From Cellulophaga sp. L1A9 (lineage in GTDB: Bacteria > Bacteroidota > Bacteroidia > Flavobacteriales > Flavobacteriaceae), in NCBI RefSeq assembly GCF_009797025.1, contig NZ_CP047027.1, positions 2,790,001 through 2,854,000 of the forward strand: a stretch of 64,000 nucleotides of DNA, written 5' to 3'. The position numbers were made by a program, and so were the translations under genes. Positions within the stretch are counted from its first letter, which is position 1. The number at the start of each line of letters is the position of its first letter. The notes under the pieces are model-generated. The model ran no database searches and was not told the origin of the DNA. It saw nothing but the letters and a program-made list of their open reading frames with translations. This document shows, piece by piece, positions 1 through 8,650 of the stretch.

Positions 1-134
1 CTAAAACTGGTTTGTATGCTATAGGGTATGAAAACAATGGTTTTATGTTGCTTTCGCCAATGGCATTAATAGTGGTGGGTATTATCATTTGGGTACAACG
101 TTCAAGAAACCCAGCTTTAGTAGAAGAAAATTAA
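1..134 (+). CDS. nqrD: Na+-translocating NADH:quinone reductase subunit D, C-terminal end (partial)
   Basis: An open frame enters from the left edge (first full codon at base 3) and ends at TAA 132-134. The visible 43 residues are a hydrophobic segment followed by a short basic and polar tail (MALIVVGIIIWVQRSRNP), as at the end of NqrD, an integral membrane subunit of the Na+-pumping NADH:quinone reductase. The assignment rests mainly on position, since nqrE starts 25 bp downstream and nqrF follows, which is the standard nqrABCDEF order. The start and most of the gene lie outside the window. Confidence 0.85.
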   Translation, partial: KTGLYAIGYENNGFMLLSPMALIVVGIIIWVQRSRNPALVEEN

Positions 135-159
135 GTAGTCATTCCAAGAAAATAGTATT

Positions 160-891
160 ATGTTAGAACATGTAGAATTATTCTTTAAATCCATATTTAT
201 TGATAATATGGTATTTGCCACATTCTTGGGGATGTGTTCTTATCTAGCGGTATCTAAAAAGGTTACCACTGCGGTAGGATTAGGTGCTGCTGTAATTTTC
301 GTATTAGCGGTGACTGTACCCTTAAACTGGTTGTTGGATCAGTATATCTTAAGAGACGGTGCATTAGCTTGGTTGGGTCCAGAATATGCGGATTATGACC
401 TAAGTTTTTTATCTTTTATCTTGTTTATTGCTACCATTGCAACAATGGTACAATTGGTAGAGATCGTGGTAGAAAAATTCTCCCCATCATTATATAACTC
501 GCTAGGTATATTTTTACCCTTGATTGCTGTAAACTGTGCAATTTTAGGAGGATCTTTATTTATGCAATCTAGAGATATTCAAACATTAGGCTTGGCTTTT
601 AATTATGGCTTGTCTTCTGGTATTGGATGGTTCTTAGCGATTTTAGCAATTGCGGCTATTAGAGAGAAAATCAGGTATTCAAATGTACCAGCACCTTTAA
701 GAGGTTTAGGGATTACATTTATTATCACTGGTTTAATGGCAATTGGTTTTATGAGTTTTGGTGGTATGTTAACAGGTGGTGATGATGCTGCTCCTGAAGT
801 AGCTACTGAGACTGCTGTTAAAGAAGAAAAGAAAATAAATAAAGAAATTTCAGAAAAAGAGGTTTCTTATAACGAAGTTTTAAATAAATAA
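160..891 (+). CDS. nqrE: Na+-translocating NADH:quinone reductase subunit E
   Basis: Inner-membrane subunit of Na+-NQR, which couples NADH oxidation by quinone to Na+ export. The 243-residue product has about six hydrophobic segments. It keeps Cys26 ([11 protein letters not shown]) and Cys126 (AVNCAILGG), which match the cysteines known in Vibrio NqrD/NqrE to hold an intramembrane iron centre. The family core is about 200 residues; here there is an extra charged tail of about 40 residues (about 205-243) rich in Glu and Lys, probably cytoplasmic or periplasmic and of unknown role. It lies between nqrD and nqrF; nqrF starts 2 bp after the stop, so the genes are surely co-transcribed. Confidence 0.96.
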   Translation: MLEHVELFFKSIFIDNMVFATFLGMCSYLAVSKKVTTAVGLGAAVIFVLAVTVPLNWLLDQYILRDGALAWLGPEYADYDLSFLSFILFIATIATMVQLVEIVVEKFSPSLYNSLGIFLPLIAVNCAILGGSLFMQSRDIQTLGLAFNYGLSSGIGWFLAILAIAAIREKIRYSNVPAPLRGLGITFIITGLMAIGFMSFGGMLTGGDDAAPEVATETAVKEEKKINKEISEKEVSYNEVLNK

Positions 892-893
892 GA

Positions 894-2201
894 ATGATTT
901 TAGCTACAAGTACAGGTGGAACAATAGCAATTACCGTGATTGCTTTTATGATTCTTTTATTAGTATTAGTTGCATTACTTTTATTTACAAAAGAAAAGTT
1001 ATCACCTTCAGGGCCTGTTACCATAACAATTAACGGGGAAAAGAAGATAGAAGTTAACTCAGGTGGATCTTTATTATCTACTTTAGGAAATCAAAAAATA
1101 TTCTTGCCATCTGCATGTGGTGGTGGTGGTACATGTATTCAATGTGAATGTCACGTACTCTCTGGTGGTGGTGAAGCCTTACCAACAGAAACCCCTCATT
1201 TTTCAAGAAAGGAATTACTTCATGGAGCACGTTTATCTTGTCAGGTAAAAGTGAAACAAGACATGGAAATTACTATTCCTGAAGAGGTATTCGGAATTAA
1301 AAAATGGCCAGGTAAAGTGGTGCGTAATTATAATGTAGCTTCATTTATTAAGGAATTTGTTGTAGAGATTCCAGAAGATATGAATTACAAAGCAGGGGGG
1401 TATATTCAAATTGAGATTCCTGAATGTGAAGTAAAATATGCTGATATAGATATTACGGCTCACCCAGAAGAACATGAAACGCCAGATAAGTTTCAAGCAG
1501 AATGGGATAAGTTTAACTTATGGCCTTTAGTGATGAAAAATCCTGAAACAGTAGAAAGAGCTTATTCAATGGCTTCTTATCCTGCTGAAGGAAGAGAAAT
1601 TATGCTTAACGTTCGTATTGCTACTCCACCTTGGGATAGAGCTAAAAACGGATGGATGGATGTAAATCCAGGTGTGGCTTCTTCTTATATTTTTAACCTT
1701 AAACCTGGTGATGATGTTGTAATTTCAGGACCTTACGGTGAATTCTTTATCAACGAATCAGATTCTGAAATGCTTTACGTTGGTGGTGGTGCAGGTATGG
1801 CACCAATGAGATCTCATTTATACCATCTATTCAGAACCTTAAAAACTGGTAGAAAAGTGTCTTATTGGTATGGTGGTCGTTCTAAAAGAGAATTATTCTA
1901 TTTAGATCATTTCTTCAAGTTGGAAAAAGACTTCCCTAACTTTAAGTTCTATTTAGCACTTTCTGAGCCAGCACCAGAAGATAATTGGAAAGTTAAAGAA
2001 TCAGTAGATGCTCCTGGCGATGGTTTTGTTGGATTTATTCACAACTGTGTTATTGATAACTATCTGAGCTTACACGAATCTCCTGAGGATATAGAGTTGT
2101 ATTTCTGTGGACCTCCTTTGATGAATAAAGCTGTTCAGAAAATGGGTGAAGATTTTGGTATCCCAGATGAGCACATTAGATTCGATGATTTCGGAGGGTA
2201 A
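894..2201 (+). CDS. nqrF: Na+-translocating NADH:quinone reductase subunit F (NADH dehydrogenase, 2Fe-2S/FAD)
   Basis: Electron-entry subunit of Na+-NQR: it oxidises NADH and passes electrons through FAD and a 2Fe-2S cluster to the membrane subunits. The 435 residues show one N-terminal membrane anchor (about 10-31), a plant-type ferredoxin domain with ligands Cys75, Cys81, Cys84 and Cys116 ([12 protein letters not shown]), then a ferredoxin-reductase module with the flavin motif [10 protein letters not shown], the nucleotide motif [12 protein letters not shown] and the terminal YFCGPPLMN. It is the last structural nqr gene and is followed by a strong hairpin terminator at 2241-2268. Confidence 0.98.
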   Translation: MILATSTGGTIAITVIAFMILLLVLVALLLFTKEKLSPSGPVTITINGEKKIEVNSGGSLLSTLGNQKIFLPSACGGGGTCIQCECHVLSGGGEALPTETPHFSRKELLHGARLSCQVKVKQDMEITIPEEVFGIKKWPGKVVRNYNVASFIKEFVVEIPEDMNYKAGGYIQIEIPECEVKYADIDITAHPEEHETPDKFQAEWDKFNLWPLVMKNPETVERAYSMASYPAEGREIMLNVRIATPPWDRAKNGWMDVNPGVASSYIFNLKPGDDVVISGPYGEFFINESDSEMLYVGGGAGMAPMRSHLYHLFRTLKTGRKVSYWYGGRSKRELFYLDHFFKLEKDFPNFKFYLALSEPAPEDNWKVKESVDAPGDGFVGFIHNCVIDNYLSLHESPEDIELYFCGPPLMNKAVQKMGEDFGIPDEHIRFDDFGG

Positions 2202-2240
2202 AAGCTAATAAAGTTCAAATAATATTTTTATTTATACTAA

Positions 2241-2268
2241 AAACCGATATTTTTATATCGGTTTTTTT
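2241..2268 (+). terminator. Rho-independent terminator after nqrF
   Basis: A perfect 10-bp stem (AAACCGATAT / ATATCGGTTT) with a TTTT loop is followed by a T-run. It closes the nqr operon 40 bp after nqrF. The small gene and apbE that follow may therefore be partly uncoupled from nqr transcription. Confidence 0.85.
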
Positions 2269-2284
2269 ATTCCTTAATTTTAGT

Positions 2285-2641
2285 ATGCAAGAGCTTTCTG
2301 AACAAGAATTACATAACTTAGCAATGAATATTGTTGGCAAACATTTAGAGGCAGATGGTTTCGAGTTTTTGTCAGTAAATAGTACGCTTAAAAAGAATCC
2401 ACAATTCGTTTGTGTTAAAGAAAAAGTACTTCATTTTGTGGTCGTTAAGGCTATAGCATATCCTAATGATCCTAATGATCTAGATTTGCATAATTTAACA
2501 AAAATGAAGGAACATGCGGAGAAGTTTGAGGCGTTAACCTATTATGCTGGTGTTGGCTTGGTAAATGCAAAAGACTACAACCTGCCTGTTTACTTAAATG
2601 AAGATTACATAGTTGATTATGATGGACTTGTTAAAATTTAG
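2285..2641 (+). CDS. Small conserved protein between nqrF and apbE, function unknown
   Basis: This gene encodes a 118-residue soluble protein with no signal peptide or membrane segment. From memory, flavobacterial relatives at this locus are often labelled as an NqrF-like subunit. The sequence has no cysteine cluster and no FAD or NAD motif, so that label is not supported here. Composition and spacing (hydrophobic strands around FVCVKEKVLHFVVVKAIAYP) suggest a compact alpha/beta fold. It overlaps the start of apbE by about 20 bp, which suggests translational coupling to the flavin transferase and a link to Na+-NQR assembly; that link is inference. Confidence 0.75.
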   Translation: MQELSEQELHNLAMNIVGKHLEADGFEFLSVNSTLKKNPQFVCVKEKVLHFVVVKAIAYPNDPNDLDLHNLTKMKEHAEKFEALTYYAGVGLVNAKDYNLPVYLNEDYIVDYDGLVKI

Positions 2642-3644
2642 AGTGTTTAAAGGAATATTTGTACTAAGCTTCGCATTGATCATATTTTCTTGTGAAGATG
2701 TTATCGTTGAAAATAGACAATCAGGTAGTGCGCTAGGGACTACTTATTCTATTTTGTTCTACGATACTATGGAGCGTAATTTTGAAAAAGAAGTTGATTC
2801 TGTTTTTACAGCAATCAACCAATCAATGTCTACCTATATTCCTGATTCCGATATTTCTAAAATTAATGCTGGAGATAGTACCATTGTGGTAGATGGAATG
2901 TTTCAAGACGTATTTAACTTATCAAAAGACATAAACGCACGTACAGAAGGTTATTTTGATCCCACAGTTGGGGTTTTAGTGAACTCCTGGGGCTTTGGTC
3001 CTGGAAAGCAAATAGAACTAGACAGTACGCGTGTAGATAGTTTGTTGCATTTTGTTGGTTTTGGTAAAGTACGGCTGAATGATGATAATACCATATCCAA
3101 AATGAACCCTAATATCGTTTTTGATTTTAACGCTGTTGCAAAAGGATATGCAGTAGATCGTTTGGGGGTTTTGTTAGAAGCAAAAGGAATATCAAATTAT
3201 TTGATTGAAGTGGGTGGAGAATTAGTAGCGAAAGGGAAAAATAAAATTAAAAATAAAGATTTTGTAGTGGGTATTGATGATCCACAAGCTAATGACCGCA
3301 GTAAGCCAATTGCTAAAATAAAATTAGTAAACAAGGGGCTTGCTTCTTCGGGTAATTACAGACATTTTAGAGAGGACCCAATGAGTGGTGTTAAGTATGT
3401 ACATACCGTAGATCCTATAACAGGGTATACAAAAAACTCTAACGTTTTGGGGGTAACTATTTTAGGCAAGTCCTGTGCAGAAGCAGATGCTTATGCTACC
3501 GCTTTTATGGCTATGGATCTAGAAAAATCTACGAGTTTAATTTTAGACAAGGAAGGTTTTGAAGCTTTAATCGTTTATATCGATGGCAATGGAGCTGTGA
3601 AGCAATTTGTTACGAAGGGCTTTGAGAAATTGTATGTTAAGTAA
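2619..3644 (+). CDS. apbE: FAD:protein FMN transferase (lipoprotein)
   Basis: ApbE transfers FMN from FAD to threonines of partner proteins, including NqrB and NqrC of the Na+-NQR encoded just upstream. The product begins with a lipoprotein signal (FALIIFSCED, lipobox Cys), so it is membrane-anchored and faces the periplasm. Family features are seen in order: SGSALGTTYSI near the start, INQSMSTYIPDSDISKIN, YFDPTVGVLVNSWGFG, FDFNAVAKGYAVDRLG, YLIEVGGELVAKG and the C-terminal HTVDPITG with CAEADAYATAFMAM (metal-binding Asp region). ATG codons at 2619 and 2622 both fit; an upstream TTG at 2613 is less likely. The start overlaps the preceding small gene, and the end overlaps a convergent methyltransferase gene by 8 bp. 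Confidence 0.95.
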   Translation: MMDLLKFRVFKGIFVLSFALIIFSCEDVIVENRQSGSALGTTYSILFYDTMERNFEKEVDSVFTAINQSMSTYIPDSDISKINAGDSTIVVDGMFQDVFNLSKDINARTEGYFDPTVGVLVNSWGFGPGKQIELDSTRVDSLLHFVGFGKVRLNDDNTISKMNPNIVFDFNAVAKGYAVDRLGVLLEAKGISNYLIEVGGELVAKGKNKIKNKDFVVGIDDPQANDRSKPIAKIKLVNKGLASSGNYRHFREDPMSGVKYVHTVDPITGYTKNSNVLGVTILGKSCAEADAYATAFMAMDLEKSTSLILDKEGFEALIVYIDGNGAVKQFVTKGFEKLYVK

Positions 3645-4410
3645 TAAGTTTTCTAACCACAGGTAGTATTTCTCCAGAAGCTAAACGATACTTATCTATT
3701 TCGGCAGGTGTTAATTTTGAAGTGTAATCTACTTCATCTACGTGAAAACCTATGGCTCTAAGTTTTGTGAAATAATCTCTTCCGTATATTCTAACATGAT
3801 CGTATTGCCCAAATATTTTTGCGCGTTCTTTACGATTGGTTATCGTATTGTCTTCAAAAGTAGCTGCTCTCTTTAGATCTTGAGGAATTTGTAGAATGGC
3901 CCAGCCATTAGGTTTTAGAATCCGGTAGAGCTCTTGCATCGCCTTTGTGTCATCTGGAATGTGTTCTAATACGTGATTGCAAAATATAATATCGAAGCTA
4001 TTATCTGCAAAAGGAAGATCGCATATATCAGCTTTTATATCCGCAAGTGGTGAATCTAAATCTGTTGTTGTATAATTTAAATTTTCTAGCGCTTTAAAAC
4101 GTTTAAAAAATGCCTGTTCAGGGGCAAAATGTAAAAGTTTAGACTTCTTAGTAAAGAAATCTGTTTCCTCTTTTAAATACAGCCATAGAAGTCTGTGGCG
4201 TTCTAAGGATAGGGTAGAGGGGGATAGTACATTCTCTCTAGGGCTTTCGTATCCATAAGGCAAAAATTGTTTAAAACTTTTGCCGTCAATAGGATCTGTA
4301 TACGTGTCACCTTGCATGGAGAAAGCCAATACAGGTCGCGCCAAATAACTTAATTTAATAAGGATTGGTCTAGGTATGGTATTTAAAATATACTTGAAAA
4401 TTTTTGACAC
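3637..4410 (-). CDS. Class I SAM-dependent methyltransferase
   Basis: The 257-residue product has a Rossmann-type methyltransferase core: LLHFAPEQAFFKRF (altered motif I), TTDLDSPLADIKADICDLPF (acidic loop after strand 2), NSFDIIFCNHVLEHIPDD (motif around strand 4) and ELYRILKPNGWAILQIP. The substrate cannot be read from sequence. The N-terminal region (about 1-60) is hydrophobic and basic and could associate with the membrane. It is third in a likely operon after gpmI and map (58 bp gap) and converges with apbE with an 8-bp overlap. Confidence 0.85.
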   Translation of the reverse strand: MSKIFKYILNTIPRPILIKLSYLARPVLAFSMQGDTYTDPIDGKSFKQFLPYGYESPRENVLSPSTLSLERHRLLWLYLKEETDFFTKKSKLLHFAPEQAFFKRFKALENLNYTTTDLDSPLADIKADICDLPFADNSFDIIFCNHVLEHIPDDTKAMQELYRILKPNGWAILQIPQDLKRAATFEDNTITNRKERAKIFGQYDHVRIYGRDYFTKLRAIGFHVDEVDYTSKLTPAEIDKYRLASGEILPVVRKLIT

Positions 4411-4468
4411 TAATTTATGGGGTTTTCGCTAGTGAAAATGTAGGTGACGCTGCTATTTTTTAAGGCGT

Positions 4469-5281
4469 TTAGATTTTTACTTGTCTAAACTCATCTTCTT
4501 CGTTGCTTTCAATACCTAAAGCCTCGTAAATATATTTGAAGGTAGATAAAAGTTCAGGCTTTCCGTTTACTAAGGCAATATCATGCTCAAAATGCGCACT
4601 TGGTTTTCCATCAGCCGTTAAAATAGTCCAACCATCTTTAAGTTGTTTTATTCTATGCGTTCCTAGATTGGTCATTGGTTCTATAGCGACTACCATTCCT
4701 TCAATAAATTTTTTACCTCGTCCTCTTTTGCCGTAATTGGGCATTTCAGGATCTTCATGCATTTTACGTCCCAAACCATGGCCTACCAATTCCCGTACCA
4801 CACCATAGCCGTGATCTTCCGTAAATTTTTGAATCGCATAGCCAACATCGCCAACACGATTGCCAGATTTAAATTCTCGAATACCAACATACAGTGATGC
4901 TTTGGTAACGTCTAATAATTTTTTGGTTTCTGGAGCTACTTCACCTACTTCAAAGGTATAAGCATGGTCTCCGTGAAAATCATTTTTAAAAGCCCCACAG
5001 TCAATAGATATAATATCACCTTCAACTAAAGGGGTATTGTTAGGGATTCCGTGTACTATTTGAGCATTAGGACTCATGCAAAGTGAGTTTGGGAAATCAT
5101 ACAAGCCTAAAAAGCCTGGAACAGCTCCGTGGTCACGAATAAAAGCTTCTGCCAAAGCATCCAATTGTAAGGTAGTAACGCCTGGTTTTACTTCGCTAGC
5201 AAGCATTCCTAAAGTCTTTGAAACGATTAATGCGCTTTCGCGCATTAATTCTATTTCTTCTGTGTTTTTTACTATAATCAT
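4469..5281 (-). CDS. map: Type I methionine aminopeptidase
   Basis: Removes the initiator methionine from new proteins in the cytoplasm. The 270-residue product shows the pita-bread fold signatures: a metal Asp in IISIDCGAFKNDFHGDHAYTF, the conserved HGLGRKMHEDPE and a metal Glu in VVAIEPMTN. The downstream ATG at 5281 (MIIVKNTEEIELMRESA) matches the family N-terminus, so I prefer it to one three codons upstream. The gene starts 30 bp after gpmI and is probably co-transcribed with it. Confidence 0.96.
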   Translation of the reverse strand: MIIVKNTEEIELMRESALIVSKTLGMLASEVKPGVTTLQLDALAEAFIRDHGAVPGFLGLYDFPNSLCMSPNAQIVHGIPNNTPLVEGDIISIDCGAFKNDFHGDHAYTFEVGEVAPETKKLLDVTKASLYVGIREFKSGNRVGDVGYAIQKFTEDHGYGVVRELVGHGLGRKMHEDPEMPNYGKRGRGKKFIEGMVVAIEPMTNLGTHRIKQLKDGWTILTADGKPSAHFEHDIALVNGKPELLSTFKYIYEALGIESNEEDEFRQVKI

Positions 5282-5311
5282 AGAGTGCAAATATACGTTT
5301 TTTGGTACATT

Positions 5312-6829
5312 TTATACCAATGGTTTCTGGGTCATTAGTGCAGGTTGTGCAACGCCCATTAATTTTAAAATTGTTGGTGCAATATCTCCTAAAACACCAT
5401 CTTTAATTTTAATATGATCCTTATCTACCAAAATTAATGGAACTGGATTTGTAGTGTGTGCTGTATTCGGACTCCCATCAGGATTAATCATTGTCTCGCA
5501 ATTCCCATGATCCGCAATAACAATACTAGAGTATCCATTTTTTAAACCGGCAGTAACTACTGCTTCTGCACAACTGTCTACAACTTCGCAAGCTTTAATA
5601 GCTGCGGACATCACTCCAGTGTGTCCAACCATATCCGGGTTGGCAAAATTTAAGCATATAAAATCAGCATCGCCTTTTTCCAATTCAGGAATAATAGCAT
5701 CTCTAATTTCATACGCACTCATTTCTGGCTGAAGATCGTAAGTGGCAACTTTAGGAGAGGGACAAAGTAATCTTTCTTCGCCTTCAAAAGGTGTTTCACG
5801 ACCGCCATTAAAGAAAAAGGTTACGTGCGGGTATTTCTCTGTTTCGGCAATTCTAATTTGCTTTTTACCTGCTTCAGATAAAACTTCACCTAAAGTTTTT
5901 TCAATATTATCTTTGTCATAAACTACATGGATGTTTTTATAGGCATCGTTATAGTTGGTCATAGTTACATAGTATAAATCTAGCTTATGCATGTTTTGTT
6001 CGTGCATATCTACTTGACTTAATACTTCGGTAAGTTCACGACCACGGTCTGTTCTAAAGTTAAAAAAGATTAAAACGTCACCGTTTTCAATTTTTGCAAT
6101 AGGTGTATTATCCGCGTTGGTAGCTACAATTGGTTTAATAAACTCATCCGTAACATCAGCATCGTAATTTTTTTGTAATTCTGCTGCAATATCATTTGTT
6201 TTAGTCCCAATGTTATTAACTAAAAGATCATAGGCTAATTTAATACGCTCCCAACGTTTATCTCTATCCATTGCGTAATAACGGCCAATAACCGTAGCTA
6301 TTTTTGCTTTTTTGTCGGCACAGAATTCATTAAGAGCAGTAACATATCCTTTTCCACTTTTTGGATCTACATCTCTACCGTCTGTAAAGGCGTGAATATA
6401 TACCTTGTCAAGATTATAGGCCTCACTAGCTTTTATTAATCCTTTTAAATGTGAGGTATGGCTATGAACACCTCCATCACTCAACAGGCCTACGAAATGC
6501 ACAGGCTTGTTGTTTTCTTTTGCGTATAAAAAAGCTTCTTTTAATACTTTTTCATCCTTAAGCGTATCTTCTTTTACCGCTTTATTTATTTTGGCTAAAT
6601 CTTGGTATACAATTCTACCTGCACCTAAATTCATATGACCAACCTCGCTATTCCCCATTTGTCCCTCAGGAAGACCAACGTTCATACCGTCAGTAAGTAA
6701 GTTCGCATTGGAATATTCTTTCTGAATTCGGTCTATAAAAGGCGTGTTTGCATTATCTACAGCTGAAACTTTTGGATTAGGCGATTTACCCCAACCATCC
6801 AAAATCATCAATATTACTTTCTTATTCAT
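5312..6829 (-). CDS. gpmI: 2,3-bisphosphoglycerate-independent phosphoglycerate mutase
   Basis: Interconverts 3- and 2-phosphoglycerate in glycolysis and gluconeogenesis using two Mn ions. The 505 residues match the usual length. Visible features are the N-terminal metal motif MILDGWGKSP, the phosphoserine region GQMGNSEVGHMNLGAGR, HFVGLLSDGGVHSH, the IGRYYAMDRDKRWER substrate loop and the alkaline-phosphatase-like IVIADHGNCE with HTTNPVP. It is the first gene of a minus-strand group with map. A TATTTTTG element at 6851-6858 lies at the right distance to drive it. Confidence 0.98.
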   Translation of the reverse strand: MNKKVILMILDGWGKSPNPKVSAVDNANTPFIDRIQKEYSNANLLTDGMNVGLPEGQMGNSEVGHMNLGAGRIVYQDLAKINKAVKEDTLKDEKVLKEAFLYAKENNKPVHFVGLLSDGGVHSHTSHLKGLIKASEAYNLDKVYIHAFTDGRDVDPKSGKGYVTALNEFCADKKAKIATVIGRYYAMDRDKRWERIKLAYDLLVNNIGTKTNDIAAELQKNYDADVTDEFIKPIVATNADNTPIAKIENGDVLIFFNFRTDRGRELTEVLSQVDMHEQNMHKLDLYYVTMTNYNDAYKNIHVVYDKDNIEKTLGEVLSEAGKKQIRIAETEKYPHVTFFFNGGRETPFEGEERLLCPSPKVATYDLQPEMSAYEIRDAIIPELEKGDADFICLNFANPDMVGHTGVMSAAIKACEVVDSCAEAVVTAGLKNGYSSIVIADHGNCETMINPDGSPNTAHTTNPVPLILVDKDHIKIKDGVLGDIAPTILKLMGVAQPALMTQKPLV

Positions 6830-6850
6830 CGGACTAATTATTTGTTACCT

Positions 6851-6858
6851 CAAAAATA
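6851..6858 (-). promoter_or_regulatory. gpmI: Candidate -7 element upstream of gpmI
   Basis: Read on the minus strand this is TATTTTTG, an exact match to the Bacteroidota TAnnTTTG element, 22 bp before the gpmI ATG. No clear TTG -33 box stands at the expected spacing. Confidence 0.4.
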
Positions 6859-7048
6859 AGATGAAAAGCCAGTATATGCTAGAAAATAGCACTTCTTTTT
6901 ACAGTGTTAAAATTGTCTAAATGATAGCAGTCTAAAAGCTGCTTAATGTTAAATAATTGTTATTTAGGGGTTTGAGGTGAAACAAATTGAAAACAACGTC
7001 GTCTCTTTTAGTATAATCATAATTCATCAACATCAAAAAATCAACATC

Positions 7049-7444
7049 ATGAAAAAATCATTTGTAATTGCAGTTCTAGGGCTAACATTAATCAGTACAA
7101 GCGTTAAAGCAGAAACAAGTTTAAAAACTTCTCCGGAAACAACGATCAACATTAAAAAAATTACAGGATTAAGTTCTTTTTGTAATGCTATTTTAAAAGG
7201 GGATATTCAAACCGTTAAAAGCATGATTTCTTTAGGGGAAGATGTGAACGAAAAATCACTAGGAATGACACCTGCTATTTTTGCAGCGCGTTACAACCGT
7301 GCAGATATTTTAGAAGTGCTTATTGAAAACGGAGCAGACATCACTATTAAATGTGATAGAGGTAGAAGTATCAAGAAGCATGCGGAACAATCTAGAGCCG
7401 TTGATGCCTTAGAGGTAATTGAAGCGCACTGGAAGAAAAAATAG
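7049..7444 (+). CDS. Secreted ankyrin-repeat protein
   Basis: A 131-residue product starting at ATG 7049 (MKKSFVIAVLGLTLISTSVKA), which gives a clean Sec signal peptide; in-frame codons upstream give no sensible N-terminus. The mature part carries two to three ankyrin repeats (FCNAILKGDIQTVKSMISLG, GMTPAIFAARYNRADILEVL), so it is a small periplasmic or surface protein-binding module. The partner is unknown. It is single, with a bidirectional terminator 26 bp downstream. Confidence 0.85.
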   Translation: MKKSFVIAVLGLTLISTSVKAETSLKTSPETTINIKKITGLSSFCNAILKGDIQTVKSMISLGEDVNEKSLGMTPAIFAARYNRADILEVLIENGADITIKCDRGRSIKKHAEQSRAVDALEVIEAHWKKK

Positions 7445-7470
7445 TTTTAAACGAAATGCTTAGCATTTAA

Positions 7471-7506
7471 AAAGCCCTCTAAATTTAAATTTAGAGGGCT
7501 TTTTTT
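7471..7506. terminator. Bidirectional rho-independent terminator
   Basis: A 13-bp perfect stem (AAAGCCCTCTAAA / TTTAGAGGGCTTT) has a 6-nt loop, with T-runs on the 3' side in both directions. It separates the ankyrin gene (+) from the convergent 55-codon gene (-). Confidence 0.9.
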
Positions 7507-7546
7507 AAGTTTACTTCTTCTAGTGTTCAAGTAAAAGAGCTGCTTT

Positions 7547-7714
7547 TTAAAATCTGAATCCGTTTATTGCACGATATGCAAACGCATAAAGAGCCATAGA
7601 AATCATTAATACAGAGAATAATGAATAGATCTTAAGTAAAACTACGATAAACATAGGTCTACAATTTTCAAAAGCTTCTAAGTAAACATTCCTGAAATGT
7701 GTGAGTGTACCCAT
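7547..7714 (-). CDS. Small membrane protein, DUF6747-like (55 aa)
   Basis: A 55-codon frame from ATG (complement of 7712-7714) to TAA (complement of 7547-7549). The product starts MGTLTHFRNVYLEAFENC and continues with a hydrophobic helix (IYSLFSVLMISMALYAF) and the ending YRAINGFRF. From memory, this pattern (a short polar head with YLEAF, one membrane helix, an aromatic tail) matches the small flavobacterial DUF6747 family. It lies opposite the ankyrin gene across the terminator. Function is unknown. The gene is too short for the usual length cut-offs. Confidence 0.65.
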   Translation of the reverse strand: MGTLTHFRNVYLEAFENCRPMFIVVLLKIYSLFSVLMISMALYAFAYRAINGFRF

Positions 7715-7848
7715 ATAGTTTCATTTAAATGTTTATAAATCAAAGCTATAAGGATCAAGCGTAGTGTAAAAGTTTGGGTTTTACAAAGCTAATAAAATAT
7801 TGCACAAATACGATGTTATCACCATATATTAGATGAAATGCACTCTTC

Positions 7849-8613
7849 TTATTCTTGGTATTTTTCAATAGCGGCCTTTATCTTCTCAATTCTATTGACT
7901 GGATCTGGGTGTGTACTTTGAAATTCAGGAGCACGATTAGGTCCACCGGCAGCTTTTAAAATTTCCATTACTTTAATCATTTCGTAAGGATCATAGCCCG
8001 CTTTGATCATGAAAAGAACACCTAGGTCATCACTTTCTAGTTCGTCATTTCTTCCGTTCTTTAGTAATGTGTTTTGCCCAATGCTCCCCACAATGCTTCC
8101 CATGTCTCCCGCACCTACAGTCGCGCCCATTGTTGCGGTTTGCCATGTTTGTGAATCTGCAATACGCTCAGCAGAATGGCGACCAATAACGTGGCCAATT
8201 TCATGACCCATTACGCCTGCTAGTTGTGCTTCATTTAATTGAGAAAACAAGGCATAGGTAATAAAGCACTGTCCGCCAGGTAATGCAAAAGCATTAATGG
8301 TTTGATCATCTGCAAGTAAATGAAAGTCATATTGATAAGGTGTCTCTTTAGCAATACTATTATTAATCAAACGATTCCCCACTTTTTTAACAAAAGCTTG
8401 TAGTTTTTCATCAGGGTATAAACCGCCATGTTGTTGCGCCATTTCAGGTGCACTTTGCAATCCAATAGCAATCTCTTGATCGGACGTCATGGTAATATGT
8501 TGCTCGCGGCCTGTATACGGGTTCTCCTCGGTATTACTGCATTTTTTAATAAAGGCAAAAGCTACAATAGCTAAGCCTATAAATATTCTAATTTTCCAAT
8601 TACCTCTTTTCAT
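7849..8613 (-). CDS. M48 family zinc metallopeptidase
   Basis: A 254-residue HtpX/Oma1-like protease. It has an N-terminal membrane segment (about 8-23), then the catalytic GHEIGHVIGRHSAERI (HExxH, zinc and catalytic Glu) and a later ELESDDLGV giving the third zinc ligand. It keeps the ITMTSDQEIAIGLQSAPEM region typical of periplasmic M48 proteins. A Cys follows the membrane segment, but KK directly before it does not fit a lipobox, so a simple membrane anchor is likelier. Probably envelope protein quality control. Confidence 0.92.
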   Translation of the reverse strand: MKRGNWKIRIFIGLAIVAFAFIKKCSNTEENPYTGREQHITMTSDQEIAIGLQSAPEMAQQHGGLYPDEKLQAFVKKVGNRLINNSIAKETPYQYDFHLLADDQTINAFALPGGQCFITYALFSQLNEAQLAGVMGHEIGHVIGRHSAERIADSQTWQTATMGATVGAGDMGSIVGSIGQNTLLKNGRNDELESDDLGVLFMIKAGYDPYEMIKVMEILKAAGGPNRAPEFQSTHPDPVNRIEKIKAAIEKYQE

Positions 8614-8650
8614 GGTTAGTGTTTTAGTAATTTTTTAATACGTGAAAAGC

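Noticed and set aside
818..1024. Minus-strand frame across the nqrE/nqrF junction
   Set aside because: It overlaps two certain genes and has no homologue-like features.
4411..4468. Short inverted repeat TTTTC/GAAAA between the methyltransferase and map genes
   Set aside because: A five-base AT-rich stem is expected by chance and lacks a T-run.
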